Assembly (NCBI GenBank): GCA_035772735.1
Contig: JASDFA010000002.1
Span: 33,810,501 to 33,874,500 of the forward strand
Origin: Datura wrightii
Taxonomy: Eukaryota > Streptophyta > Magnoliopsida > Solanales > Solanaceae
Reading direction: 5' to 3'
DNA: 64,000 nucleotides
The translations under genes were made by a program, and so were the position numbers. Below are positions 45,763 through 57,731 of the stretch, one piece after another (position 1 is the first letter of the stretch; each line of letters opens with the position of its first letter). Under the pieces are notes generated by a model. The model saw only the letters and a list, made by a program, of their open reading frames with translations, was not told the DNA's origin and did no database searches.

Positions 45763-48283
45763 TGTTATACCCCGGGAACCCAAGGATCAGACCCGAGAGT
45801 CAAAATGGTGAAAAAAGTGAAAAGTTAAGTTGCAGGCACAGAATGAGTCATTGGATGACTCGTGAGACCAGCCCACGAGTCGTCAGGTGACTCGTGGGGA
45901 AGGTCAGTGAAGAGCAGGAAGTTGGAGGATAAGGGTTCCCCACGGGTGAGGGAACAACTCGTGGTCAGTCACCATGAGTTATTAGGTCAATCATGGGGTA
46001 AAGGTGTGTGAAAAATTAAAGAATTCAACCAGTATACTTGACAGGAGCAGACCACGACTCGTTAGGCCAGGCAGCGGGTCGTGGTGTGAGTCGTGGGGTG
46101 ACTTGTAAGTAAAGTGATATGATAGAAGCAGTGTACTTGATGATTGGTGACAACGAGTCGAGGTCACCCCTAAAGAGATGTTACATGATCCGTTATGAGC
46201 CCAGGAGTTAGACAAGGCAGTGTACTCGACGAGCAACATGATGATTCGTCCCCTACAATGACGAGTCGTTGGGTCGTCCGTTAGGACCACCTGACAATTA
46301 TTTTCTACGATTTTAATAAGGGCTTTTCCGTAATTCTTAAGTTCTAGGGGCCTATACTACGTCATTTAAGGCTCGTTTCAGTGGGTTTAAGGAGGGGGAA
46401 ATCCTATTCTAAGCTGGTCCATTCCATGCATGCAAACTTGAGAGTTTCAAGAGAGAATTTAGAGAAAGTTTTGAAGATTTCCATTGGAATCTCATCTTGG
46501 AAAATTAGAGAAGTGGTAAAATAATTCCTCCTAGGTATAGGATTATGAGTGGGTGTTTTCTTCCACACCCATTCCCAATCTCTAACTAGTATAAAATATT
46601 CACATGATCAAGTTATGGGGTTTTTACCCAATTGCATGATTCTTCAATTTCTATACATGGGTATGATTAGATTATGTTTATATTGATGAATTGTGAAACT
46701 TGGGAAAATCATAAATTATTTTCAATCAAAATTGTGTTTTCTAATGCCCATGGATGAGAAGTTCATAAAAGAAGAGAATGATGATGAATGTATGATGATG
46801 ATAAGATCTGATGATGAAAAATATGTTTCTAAAGCTACCCATGATTATGAGTATTGTTTTCAAAATGAATTGAGTAGATCCAAGTATGATAAAGCTTTGG
46901 GCAATGGCCACATGTTGATTTAAAATGATAATTTTCCAGAAATAAGCTTACCACATTGTTTGGAGCGAAGTCTCCCAAATTTCATATTATTAGCTTGTGG
47001 TATGTTGAGTTAAATATTCCTACATATAGCTTACCACATGATTTAGCGTAGATGCTCCTACTTATATTTGAGCTTGTGGGTATGTTCGAAATAGAGCTTC
47101 TCATATGCATAAATTCATAATTGAGATGTCTGTTATCATCGAGCTTCATTTCATATGATGTCGGTTCTATGCATGATTTCATTATTGAGCTTTGTCAAAT
47201 GACAATGTTGATCTTCAATCATACGATTTTTGAGTTTATGCATGATATCATTGTTGAGCTTCGTTAATAGACGATGTTGAGCTTCATTATATATGATGTA
47301 GAGCATTGCATGTTTTGGAAAAAGAGTCTAGACCGAGCGGGCTAAGGGTCGATCACGCTATGCCCCAAACTACGCGCCAACGTAGGTTGATACTATTATA
47401 TGATTGGGACCTCCCTCGTGACCTATCCCCGGTCCTAATGGCCCATGAGATATCATGGTAGCGTCCTTAGCCCTGGCAAGGTTTTGGACGGCTTTGCCCA
47501 CTTGAGTGTAATAGACGAAACCACATAAGCTCTATCGTGGTATGTAGGTTAAGTGATGAGTCTCCCATTGTCTATATAATTTAGAATTGCATATTCATTA
47601 CTCATGGTTATTACCTTAAGCATACATGTTATAAAAGCAAAGTTTGACTCATTGTTCAGCTTTTCTATAAATGTCGCATTCTAGCTTTGAGTCATTCGAG
47701 TTATGATGTTATGAAGCTATGTATGGTCATATTATGAAAAAATTATGATTCAGAATGAATGCATGTAGTCCTTCCTCTCAGATTTGAAACCTTGTGATAT
47801 GTTATAAAATGTTTTAAATGATTTAGTTTACTTAAGTGGTTTTACTTACCTTGCATATTTGGTACATTCCACGTACTGACCGCATACTTTCTATGTTGTA
47901 TCATTTCATGATACAGGACCCAACTCCCAAGCTCATCCCCATTCAAAGTCGGTTGTCAGGGTTAGCTCCTACTTCATTGGTGAGTCCTCATCCTTCGAGG
48001 GCTAGAAATTCAGTTCCTTATGCATTTTCAGTTTCAGTGTTGTTGAGTTAGTTGGGTCTTGTCCCATCAACTTGTCCAAATTAGAGGCTTTATAGACTTA
48101 TGTATGTATTAGCTTCGGATGCTTATTTTGATGCTATGATCAGTTAGACTTCCACTGAGTTATATTGATGATTTCTTCAGTTTACTGAATGATAGATGTA
48201 TGTTTATGTCATGGGCCAACTTGGGGTTTCTGGGGGTCCCTTGTTCCGTGTCTACGATCCGAGTCTCCGTTCGGGTCGTGACA
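45763..48283 (+). mobile_element. LTR G (chromovirus type) with primer site
   Basis: Starts TGTTATACCCCGGGAACC and ends GTTCGGGTCGTGACA, 2521 bp. Shares blocks with C and E (ACCGAGCGGGCTAAGGGTC near 47333, GTATCATTTCATGATACAG near 47898). U3 at 45840-46285 is dense in GACTCGTGG-type words. Because a PBS follows, it was a 5' LTR; its interior is cut by the CACTA transposon at 48371. Confidence 0.85.
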
Positions 48284-48287
48284 AACT

Positions 48288-48299
48288 TGGTATCAGAGA
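48288..48299 (+). promoter_or_regulatory. Primer binding site of G
   Basis: TGGTATCAGAGA, one base off the tRNA-Met PBS, four bases after the LTR end. Confidence 0.8.
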
Positions 48300-48370
48300 C
48301 ATAGGTTTTAAGTGTCCTAGGGTGTCTGAAAGCTGCGTTAAGTAAAGTCTTTTTCATGGGTATGAAGCGC

Positions 48371-48830
48371 CACTACAAAAAAAAGGTCAAAAATCGAGAA
48401 GGGAACCGACGGACAGCATCGGTCCCCAAAAATTGAGAAAAAACCGATTATGTCGGTCGGTGTTTGTCATTTTTAATTATTTTTCTAATTATTTTATTGT
48501 TAAATCCACACTGTCCGTCGGTTTATCCCTCGTTATTTTACGCGAATTTTTCCGCGAAATTGATAACCGACAGATAGGGTCGATTTATATTTTTAAAAAA
48601 TTAAAAAATATATTAAGTGGCTGACAAAAAACATCATTTTTGTTATAAAATAATTATTTATATAAAGATAATATTTTTGAAAGTATTATTTTAATTTAGT
48701 TAAAAATACCGGCAGACAGTGTCGATGTGTCCGTCGGTTTTTCAATTAAATGACTTGACCCGATCTTGACCAAAGAACTGACGGACTAACCAACATTGTC
48801 TATCGGTTTATTTAATATAATCGCACCAGA
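48371..48830 (+). repeat. CACTA terminal and subterminal repeats
   Basis: About eight to ten copies of ACCGACGGACA-like words in both orientations, for example ACCGACGGACAGCATCGGT (48396-48414), TGTCCGTCGGTTT near 48510 and again near 48728, and ACCGACAGATAGGGTCG near 48566. In En/Spm these are the binding sites of the TNPA-type accessory protein and are needed for excision. Confidence 0.82.
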
Positions 48831-49009
48831 CAGCCCTTTCTTCCCCATTTCTCGCTTCTCTCTCAATCTATTAAAAAATCACACTAGAACCGGCGCACCC
48901 ACCACACCAGCGAACCACCACCCGGCCCACCGCCTTCCTCCTCGGCGCACCCAACCCACCGGCGATCCCACTCCCCCACCCTAGTACTCGACCTACTGCC
49001 ATTAGCAAG

Positions 49010-49879
49010 GTTAGGATTTTTTATTTTTTCAATTAAATTTTTATTGTTAGATTTTAGGTTAAATTATTAGATTTAATTGTTATTATTATTGTTAAATGAT
49101 TATATTGTTAATTTTATTGTTAGAATTATTAGATCTCATTGGTAAATTGTTAGATTTCATTGTTAAATTGTTAGATTTTATTGTTAGATTTTAGATTAAA
49201 TTGTTAGATTTCATTGTTATTGTAATTGTTAAATTATTATATTCATGATAATGTTATTAGTTAGATTTGTTAAATTTCATTGCTAGATTGTTAGATTTTA
49301 TTGTTAAATTGTTAGAATTGCTAGATTTTATTGTTAATATTATTTTTAGGGTTGTTAATTAGGTTTAGTTGAAACTTCGTTAGATTTCATTGTTAATGTT
49401 ATTGTTAGGATTGTTAGGTTTAGTTGAAATTTCATTAGATTGTTAGATTTCATTGAACAATTATGAGATTTCATTGTATTTGAAACTTCGTTACAAGTTA
49501 AGTTAGAACGTTATCAAAAATAACTAGTAACAATAACTATTAAATTTTAATAATTAAGAAATTTAATAATAAAATTTAATAATAACAATTATATATCAAA
49601 AATAATATAATAATTCAAAGTTAATAATTATTAAAATTTCCTATTAATAATTCAATAATTACAAAAATTTACCATTACATATTCAAATTTCTTAACCACA
49701 TATTATTTTAGTAATTAATAATTATTGAATATTAATTCAATAATTTCATCAAAATTTGACTTACTTTTGGAGGATGTTTATCGAAAATTACTGGCCATTA
49801 AATAATAAAATTTAGTTATCAATATAAATTAATTAATTTTAATTTATATGTGTAATCTAAAATATTTTTACTTTTTTAG
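49010..49879 (+). other. Probable 5' intron of the CACTA transposase gene, with degenerate repeats
   Basis: It starts at an AAGGTTAGG donor-like site and ends CTTTTTTAG directly before ATG. The first half (about 49040-49480) is built from many variants of GTTAGATTTYATTGTTA; the second half is AT-rich low complexity. The exon before it (about 48880-49010) is C-rich, as in plant 5' untranslated leaders. Confidence 0.55.
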
Positions 49880-52800
49880 ATGAATCATCGTCTATAGATG
49901 TATGATAGAACTAATGCAAATCGTGGGGGCATGAAAGATGAATTTGTTGAAGGTGTTAGAGGATTTATCAACCATGCAATGTCGCTATATCCTTTTCAAA
50001 CTGATGGATTGATTAGGTGTCCTTGTAAGCGATGCAATTGCATGAATTTTTTTAAACCTGATAAAGTTATAGTTTATATTTACCGTTATGGGTTTAAGCC
50101 TAGATATTTTGTGTGAACTGATCATTTTGAGACTGATGGAGAGGATGGTATATTTTATAATTTGATCAGTGAAAATAGTAGGTTTGCACATGATCAAAGT
50201 AATGTTCAACATGAGAGAGTGCATGAATGGTTAATGATGCGTTTGGAATACAATATGGGATGGAACCCCAACAATATTTTGAAGAAACTCCCAATGAAGA
50301 AACAATGCGTTTCTATGAACAACTAGAAGAGGCTAGTCATCCACTATGTGTAGGGAGTCCGCATTCTGAGTTGTCCGTTGCAGTTAGACTAATCAATATC
50401 AAATCAAATGGGAGTGTTCATCAAGCTACTATGGACTCTGTGGTTGGTCTTTTGGGGGAACTCGTTAACCCTGAGTTGAACGTACCTAAGAATTTCTATC
50501 AGGCAAAGAAATTGGTTTCCAAGTTAGGATTGTCGTATGATAGAATTCATTGTTGTAAAAATGGTTGCATGTTGTTATATAAGAATGATGGGGATCTAGA
50601 AAATTGCAAGTTTTGTGGACATGCTCGTTTTAAGCGGACTCCTAGTGGGAAGATGGTTCCAGTTAAGGCGATGCATTATTTACCTCTTATACCTCGGTTA
50701 AAGAAGTTGTATGCGTCGATGAGTTCTGCTCTGCATATGAGATGGCACCGTGAGAATAGAAGGGCTCCTGGTGTTATGTCTCATCCATCAGATGGAGAAG
50801 CTTGGAAACATTTTGATAGAATATATCCTGATTTTGCTAGAGAACCAAGAAACATTAGATTAGGCTTGTGTGCAGATGGTTTTATGTCATTCTCTGTTTT
50901 TGCTGCACCCTACTCTTGATGGCCTGTATTCCTTACTCCGCATAATCTTCCACCTAAAATGTGTATGACGAGTCCCTATATATTTCTAAGTTGTATTATC
51001 CTAAGTCCATGCAATCCAAAAAGTTTGATTGATGTTTATCTACAATCTCTGATAGATGAGTTAAAACAATTGTGGTCTGAAGGTGTAGTGACTTATGACA
51101 TATCAACTAAGCAGAATTTTCTTTTGCATGCTTGTTTAATGTGGACTATAAATGATTTTTCGGCGTATGGGATGTTGTCTGGTTGGATGACTGTTGGAAA
51201 ATTAGCTTGCCCATATTGCATGGAAAATAATAAAGCAGTCACATTAAAATATGATCGTAAAAATTCATGGTTTTATTGTCACCATCGGTCCTTGCCAGTG
51301 GATCACGAGTTTCGAAGAATGAAACATGCCTTCCGAAAGAATAAGGTTGAAAATGATCTGCCACCTCCATTATTGTCAGCAAGTGAAATTTGGGAGAGTT
51401 TGTCACTTTCCAAAGGTTACAGATGCTACACCTTGTAGACTTCTTGGATATGGTGTTGGACATAATTGGACAAAACAGAGCATATTTTGGGAGTTGTCGT
51501 ATTGGAAGGACAACCTTCTATGACACAATCTTGATGTGATACACATTGAAAAAAATATTTTGATAATTTTTTCAACACCATGATTGATGTTAAGGGTAAG
51601 AAAAAGATAATCCAAAGGCTAGAATGGACTTAAAAGAATACTACAGAAGAAAGGAACTAGAGTTGCAAGAAACACACAATAATAAATTATTAAAGCCCAA
51701 GGTGAGCTTTTCATTCACATTGGATGAAAAACGTGAGATTTGTGAGTGGGTTAAAAATTTGAGGATGCCTGAGGGATATGCTTCAAATTTGGGGAAGTGT
51801 GCAATATAAACGAAGGGAAGTTGTGTGGTATGAAAATCCATGATTATCATGTTTTCATGGAAACTTTGATTCCTATTGCATTTAACTGACTACCTAATAG
51901 TGTATGGAAGGCAATCACAGAGGTAAGTTTGTTCTTCAAAGATTTGTGTAGTAACACTTTATGGGAGGATAACTTAGAAAGGATGGATGAGAATATTCCT
52001 GTGATTACTACTAAGTTGGAAAAGATCTTCCCGTGAGGATTCTTTGATGTGATGGAACATTTACCGATTCACCTCATACATGAGGCGTGTCTTGGAGGCC
52101 CGGTTCAATACAAATAGATGTATCCATTTGAAAGGTACTAAAACTATGACTTTGTACACAATGAATTCATTTTTTTAAAGTTGGTTTAACCAAATTACTA
52201 ACATCAAAATTTTATACAGAATTATTGGCAAGTGCAAAAGAACTGTTAAGCAGCGGTCTGAGATTAAAGGATCTATCTGTGAATCTTATCTTGCAAGGGA
52301 AACTGCTCATTTTTGTTCTTACTATTTTGAGCAGCAAGTGCCAACTTTAAGAAATAGGCCTACTCGCAATGGCGATGGTGATATTGATTCAAGCTACCTG
52401 CCGATTTCAATTTTTAATCAACTAGGTCGAGGTTCTAAAAAATGAACTAGACGAGGTTTGAGTAGTATGGAAATGCAATCTATTGTGACACATGTTTTGC
52501 TTAATTGCCCCGAAATACAACTATATCTTGAGTAAGTTCAAAATGATATTATTGAATAATATTGAATACTAATGCTTAAACTAATTTAAAAACTAATGTG
52601 ATTGAACAGTTACTTTATAGGACAGTAGGGTAATGATGTCATATATACGAGGTTCTCTGATTGGCTAAAAGACTATGCAAGTGTTCAATATCATGTTAAT
52701 GATATAAGTACAACATAATCATTTGTTTAAATAATTTTTTTAAACACTATATAGGTTCATGATGAAAATAACAATATTGAACATTTGCAAATTGTGAGTG

Positions 52801-53307
52801 ATGTTGCACTCAGGCCTGATAGTCAAATTCAGTCCATACATAAATATTGTGTCAATGGTTTCAACTTTCAAATAGAGGAAACTTCTAAGTGTAAGAAAAT
52901 AAATAATAGTGGAGTGTGCGTTAAAGGCGATGTAGACAGTAATGGCCAAACTGATGATTATTATGGTGTGATACAAGAGATAATGGAAGTTAGGTATGCT
53001 GGATGGCCGATGAAAAAGATAGTACTATTTTTGTGTAAGTGGTTTGATCCATCGCACAGAGGTACTAGGGTTAATCAACAGCATAATATAATTGAAGTTA
53101 AGCACACCATACAGTATGACCATTTTGATCCTTTCATCATTGCACAAAATGCTAAGAAGGTGTATTATGCTTTATATCCTCTGCGTAGAGACAAGGCTGA
53201 TTGGTGGATTATTATAAAGACTAAGCCCGTGGGTTGGATAGAGATTGATAATATATTGGATGTGGTGTACCAAAATGATTTGACAGTTGTTCATCAAACT
53301 GTGGATG
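49880..53307 (+). pseudogene. TNP2-type CACTA transposase
   Basis: The enzyme that cuts CACTA elements. Order of domains: transposase-associated N-terminal domain (GFINHAMSLY, IRCPCKRCNCMNF, about 49950-50050); TNP2 core (LCVGSPHSELSVAVRLINIK near 50344, CKNGCMLLYKNDGDLENCKF near 50556, GLCADGFMSF near 50867, MLSGWMTVGKLACPYCMENN near 51171); DUF4218-like part (LPNSVWKAITEVSLFF near 51888, DVMEHLPIHLIHEACLGGPV near 52049); DUF4216-like C-terminus (DYYGVIQEIMEV and LFLCKWFDPS, about 52958-53055; LRRDKADWWI near 53182). Stops at 50114-50116 and 50917-50919 and several others; introns probably lie near 52140-52220 and 52535-52755. The last exon is split at 53307 by element D and continues after 59125. 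Confidence 0.92.
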
Positions 53308-54663
53308 TGATCACGGGCAGAAATATATGCCCGAGATATGCTTTATGACTTAAATTAGTCTTGTTTATCTAAGATTATTGTATACATTTTCATGTAATTT
53401 TAGATGAAGTAAAGATATGTGCTAACCAACATGATTAGCCTTTGTTTTGTAGGTTTTGATGACTTTTGAGCAACTAATCCATGAGTTGGTGAAGTAGAGG
53501 CTTGAAAACGGAATTAACACGCGAACGTCGGCGAAGAGGAGGCACACAACAGCCCACCTGCGCGTTGGCAACGTGCCACGGGAGGTGGCCTCCGCGACCA
53601 AGGGCTTCCAACGCGCTGCCCACGCGGCAGGGTGCTGCCCGGGCCATTTTCGGGTGATTTTCCAGAAGGCTTCCGCGTCCGTAGCGTGTCACGGAGGCCG
53701 TGCTCCGCGATGCACTCCGTGACACGTTGCTTGTTATTCCGGGAAAGAGTCCTACAACTATAAATAGCACACTTAGGTTTATTTTTCATAATTCAGACTT
53801 GGTGGAGCAAGGACGTGGGTTACAGGCAGTTGAGGGACGAAAAGTTCAGGGTTTTTTCTCTCTTTCTTTCTTCTCTAATTCAATTGTTTGTATGATTAAC
53901 ACTTGTTTTAGGATGATTAATCCACAAATGAGTGGCTATTCCCTTCCTTGCTGAGGTTATGAACATTTGTGATGAATTTTGATTATTGATTATATGGTTT
54001 TTCATCTTTTTCTTCCATGTTGTTCTATTAATTCTTGTTCTTACTGCATTGGTGTGTGGCCTACATTAATGTACATCTAAAAAGTCCGATTTCACTCGAG
54101 AGAGCACGAAATTGGAAAGTTGTGAATTAATAGGATATTGTTCTTTACTTGATTTGGGAAAATTGAGTTTTGATGTGCTTTCCTGATAGAAATATACTTA
54201 AAAGCCGTATTAGTCAATTTAGGAACCAGAATTGTATGGCTAGAACATGAATTGCATTTGATCACAGAAATGTAGATGGATGGTTCATGATTCTTAAGTG
54301 AGATTAAATATGAGAGTTTTAATCTCTTAGCTATTGTTATTGGCTAGCAACAGGAAGAAAAGATTAACCAATTTATGATGATAATCAGTTTCATTGCATG
54401 TTCTTTAACCTCGACATGCTTTTATCCATAGTCCAAATTCAAAGTAGATAATTGTTTGTAGTTTAGTATAAAATTTATAAAACAAATTATTCAATTTTTG
54501 GTTATTTAGTTGTCAGCATAAGTAAAAATATAGTATACTTGAGCAAATTGCACTTAACCCAAGTCTCTGAGGGATCGATACTTGGCTTACTAAAGCCACT
54601 TACTACTTGTTCGACCACGTGCACTTGCGTGTCGGTTTATAACCCCAACCAAAGCACCGAACA
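53308..54663 (+). repeat. 5' LTR of element D
   Basis: TGATCACGGGCA to CACCGAACA, 1356 bp. GC-rich module at about 53560-53725, including GTGTCACGGAG facing CTCCGTGACAC around a CGCGATGCA loop (about 53687-53726). TATA box TATAAATA at 53759-53766. Related to B LTRs in order and wording but clearly a separate family. Confidence 0.93.
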
Positions 54664-54669
54664 AGTTTT

Positions 54670-54686
54670 TGGCGCCGTTGCCGGGG
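54670..54686 (+). promoter_or_regulatory. Primer binding site of D (tRNA-Asp)
   Basis: TGGCGCCGTTGCCGGGG, identical to the PBS of B, six bases after the LTR. Confidence 0.92.
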
Positions 54687-54821
54687 ACTTGGCAATAGGT
54701 GAATTTGTTTTAAGAGTAATTGACTGTATTTTTATTTTTCTCAAGTGCTGACAACTTAGTCTTAGTGTTTGTTTTAATTCTTTGGCATTTTACTTTTTCT
54801 TTTTCGAATACCCGTATTGAC

Positions 54822-55769
54822 ATGACATCGTGGAATATAAATGGTTTCAATGGTGGATACTCATATTTTAGTGAATCTTGTCTGAATTGCGGAGGACACC
54901 ACTTGTGGCAACAATGTAACACATGTAATATATGTGGTGGTCAAGATGGCCATTGGGATGCCTGTCCGAATGCATATTCCCCTCCCCCAAGCCCCTACTG
55001 TGATCCGTCTGTTGTTTTTCCTGAATATAGGCATGCTGAAAATGAGGACTTGGGACGCCAAGCTCGAATAGAAGACATGCTGAAACAACTCTTGGAGCAA
55101 TCAGAAGCAATGAAGGAGGCGATGGCAGTATTGAGAATTCAGCAAGAAGAGAATGCAGAGGCTTTAGAAAGGATGAGCATCAAATTCGCGGAGATGATCG
55201 CTGAAGCCGAAGCGTGTGATAAATCGCAGGCAACAGTTTTAGCCGATATTCAAGAGGAACTACAAGAGGAAGACAAGGGTGAATTTTTGGAGGAAGCCCA
55301 ACAATCAGAATCTCTTGAGTGCCCCCGTGATGGGCTCACACTTATGGAAAATCCATTCATGGAAGAAGAGATAGAGTACCCCCCATTTGACATTAATGCA
55401 GAGATAGATGTCGATGCTGAGAAGGGGTACACAAGTAAGGAGGTCAAGCACAATGCAGTTTCAGAGTTGAGGTGTATTGGACCATACTCTACTCATTTTT
55501 CGACATTAAGTTTGGTGGACAACATAGAAAGAGAGTCTTCCAAGCTTATAGAGAAATGTCTAGAGGAGGACCAAGCACCATATATTTTGAAATTTGCCAA
55601 TGCAGAGAGGAAAAATGACTTCTCTTACTTGAGGGCCAATAAGTTAAAAAGGCAACACCTACTGTTTGGTCCTTACAATTCTTCACCACCACCCCTGGAG
55701 CATAAGAGGAAATTAGAAAAGAAATTAGGGGTGAGATTCATATCCTCAAGGTGGAGGAAAAAGTGGTGA
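54822..55769 (+). CDS. Orphan zinc-knuckle and coiled-coil protein of element D (315 aa)
   Basis: The only long uninterrupted frame in the window that looks like a real protein. I chose ATG 54822 because the frame upstream has no ATG and is leader sequence. Residues 20-48 hold two degenerate zinc knuckles: C20-x2-C23-x3-H27-x4-C32 and C35-x2-C38-x5-H44-x3-C48. Next come a proline-rich link (about 50-60) and a long acidic helix-rich region (about 78-155) with heptad-like leucines, likely a coiled coil. A very acidic middle (about 150-215) follows, then a basic C-terminus ending RFISSRWRKKW. No capsid, protease or membrane segment. A nucleic-acid-binding, multimer-forming role, for example RNA binding for packaging, is a guess. 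It occupies the gag position after the PBS. A decayed relative lies antisense at 44640-44960. No named family recognised. Confidence 0.75.
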   Translation: MTSWNINGFNGGYSYFSESCLNCGGHHLWQQCNTCNICGGQDGHWDACPNAYSPPPSPYCDPSVVFPEYRHAENEDLGRQARIEDMLKQLLEQSEAMKEAMAVLRIQQEENAEALERMSIKFAEMIAEAEACDKSQATVLADIQEELQEEDKGEFLEEAQQSESLECPRDGLTLMENPFMEEEIEYPPFDINAEIDVDAEKGYTSKEVKHNAVSELRCIGPYSTHFSTLSLVDNIERESSKLIEKCLEEDQAPYILKFANAERKNDFSYLRANKLKRQHLLFGPYNSSPPPLEHKRKLEKKLGVRFISSRWRKKW

Positions 55770-55785
55770 AACCTTGGTACGTCGT

Positions 55786-55824
55786 GCCGCGACGTAAAAT
55801 TAGGCGCTGCTTGGGAGGCAACCC
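55786..55824 (+). repeat. Conserved post-ORF motif of D
   Basis: GCCGCGACGTAAAATTAGGCG then CTGCTTGGGAGGCAACCC, starting 17 bases after the stop codon. Same motif and same relative place as in B (19691-19729). TTGGGAGGCAACCCAA can form a stem-loop. Confidence 0.8.
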
Positions 55825-57731
55825 AAGGGTACCACAGGTACCATTTTAATTTCTTGCAAGTGAGTTAATTTTGTTTATTTTCATATTGTGTTGTTTTGGT
55901 GGAAAGTTAAGCGCAGATGGAGGGGAAGTCTGAGTACCCGTGGAGGAGGAAGCTAACAAGCATGGAAGAGAAAAAGTGTGGGGTTGAACACCCACTTGTG
56001 CAAAGTCGAAGAAACGCATGCTGTTAGCTAAGCCTAAAGGCCTCAGGGAGTATTTCTCACCCTTTGTAAATTTTAATTTGATGCTATGAGGACATAGCAT
56101 GATTTAAGCGTGGGGTGAGGGAAATTTCAAGGGAAATTTCAAAATTTTCTGTGCTTAACGATTTTGGTGAATGTAATGCTTGTGCAAAAGTTGGTGAGAA
56201 ATTTGAAAATTTTGAAAAATTTTTGTGAATTAAGCATGACTTCATCACCCGTTAGTTTTTCTTTTCGGTTCTTTTCCGACGGGGGGTCTTTGAACCGAAG
56301 AATAAAAAAATTTTTTTCTTTTTCTTTGTCTGTATATAATGTTTTAGTCATAGTTAGAGACTGTTTCCAACGATGGATGGATGACGACTTTCTTGAGGAA
56401 AATTAGTTAGTAGGATGGTTTTTGAACCCGTAGCTAATTGATGGCTTGATATTTTTGTTATGTGCTATACGTGATGGTAAGAGGCAAGTATGTTCAGTGT
56501 GAAGCATGCAAGTGTATAACTTTGTTTGAGACACTTAGGCTCTTGAATTTGACTCAATATGTTTGAAGCTTAATTCTGAATTCTTGTGATTAGCTGAGTA
56601 AGAGTCTACTTATTGTGTCTTGATTTGAGCATGTGCCATGAGTGTAAGGTTTTTGAGTATTCTGTGCTATTATGAAATGTCTAGAACTTGCCCGGTGTGT
56701 ATATAAAACGAAATGAAGGATGTGAATTGTAGGAGATGATTTAGGCATTTCTTTGAATGAACCAAACTTTTATCCCTCATTATACCTACCTTGAAAAATT
56801 AATCCTAGTTAACCCCATTGAGCCTTGAGCCTATTCTTTGACAGCTGCAACATAAGCTTAATCCTTTTTCTTTCATTAGCCTTGAAATTGAACCAAAACT
56901 CCGAAGCGCTTAAAGGAAAAATTCGAAAGAGTAAAGGAGTGAGAAAAATGAAAAAGAAGGGAAAGTAACAATTGTAAGAGTTGAGAAAGGTCGAGGGTGC
57001 ACTTGTTTGAATATGGGTGAGTATTAGTAGGGAGTAAGAAAATAAATAAATGAAAAGTTACTTATAGAACTCCTTACTAATAAGCTAAAAGTGCCTGAAG
57101 AAAGGGGGAAACAAAAGAGGAAAAAGAAAGATGAAAAGAGAAAAAGGTGAAGTGAGGGAAGGGAAGTTTGTAATGAAGGCGTGATGTACAAGCGCTTAGG
57201 AAAGATAGTCACTATTACTGATCATAATAGTACCTACCCGCACCTGAGTTACATTACAACCTAAAAAGTCCTACTTGATCTTACATTCATACATCCTTAA
57301 ATTAGTGGAATAAAACACTAAGGGCAAGCTTATGGGTCATTACATAATGCATGTGAATTCTTTGTGAGAGTGAGCATAATTCTATGCATGTACCCACACA
57401 TGTTGTGATTTAAAAAATTGTTTTTGCGTGTGATGGGTAACTCTCTTTCCGTGAGGGGCACATGTTGAATGAAGGATGTAATTCATGTGGGATTTCTTAA
57501 TCAGTTGATTTGCATGAGTTTGCTAAGATTGAGAGTCGATTCTTGAGGTTAAGAGGTCTTAATATCGTCGTATTTCATTTATGTGATTAAATTGTGCATG
57601 CTCTATTTGTAGCTTGTTATCTTACGTAATCATTATATCCGTAACTTAAATTATCTTGCTAAATTAGTTATGTGGGAGTTTCCATATGCATGATATGTAA
57701 AAGGTTGTTCGAGGACGAACAAGGCTTTAAG
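55825..57731 (+). other. 3' non-coding region and polypurine tract of D
   Basis: No coding. From about 56370 it matches the 3' region of B (see 22595-23995). Purine motifs TTTAAGCGTGGGGTGAGGG (56103-56121) and TTTAAGTGTGGGGTTG (57727-57731 and just before) flank it; the second is the polypurine tract directly before the 3' LTR. Confidence 0.72.

Noticed and set aside
49040..49480. Satellite array of GTTAGATTTCATTGTTA units
   Set aside because: Units vary in length and order and stay within what looks like the transposase 5' intron; low-complexity drift is the simpler view.
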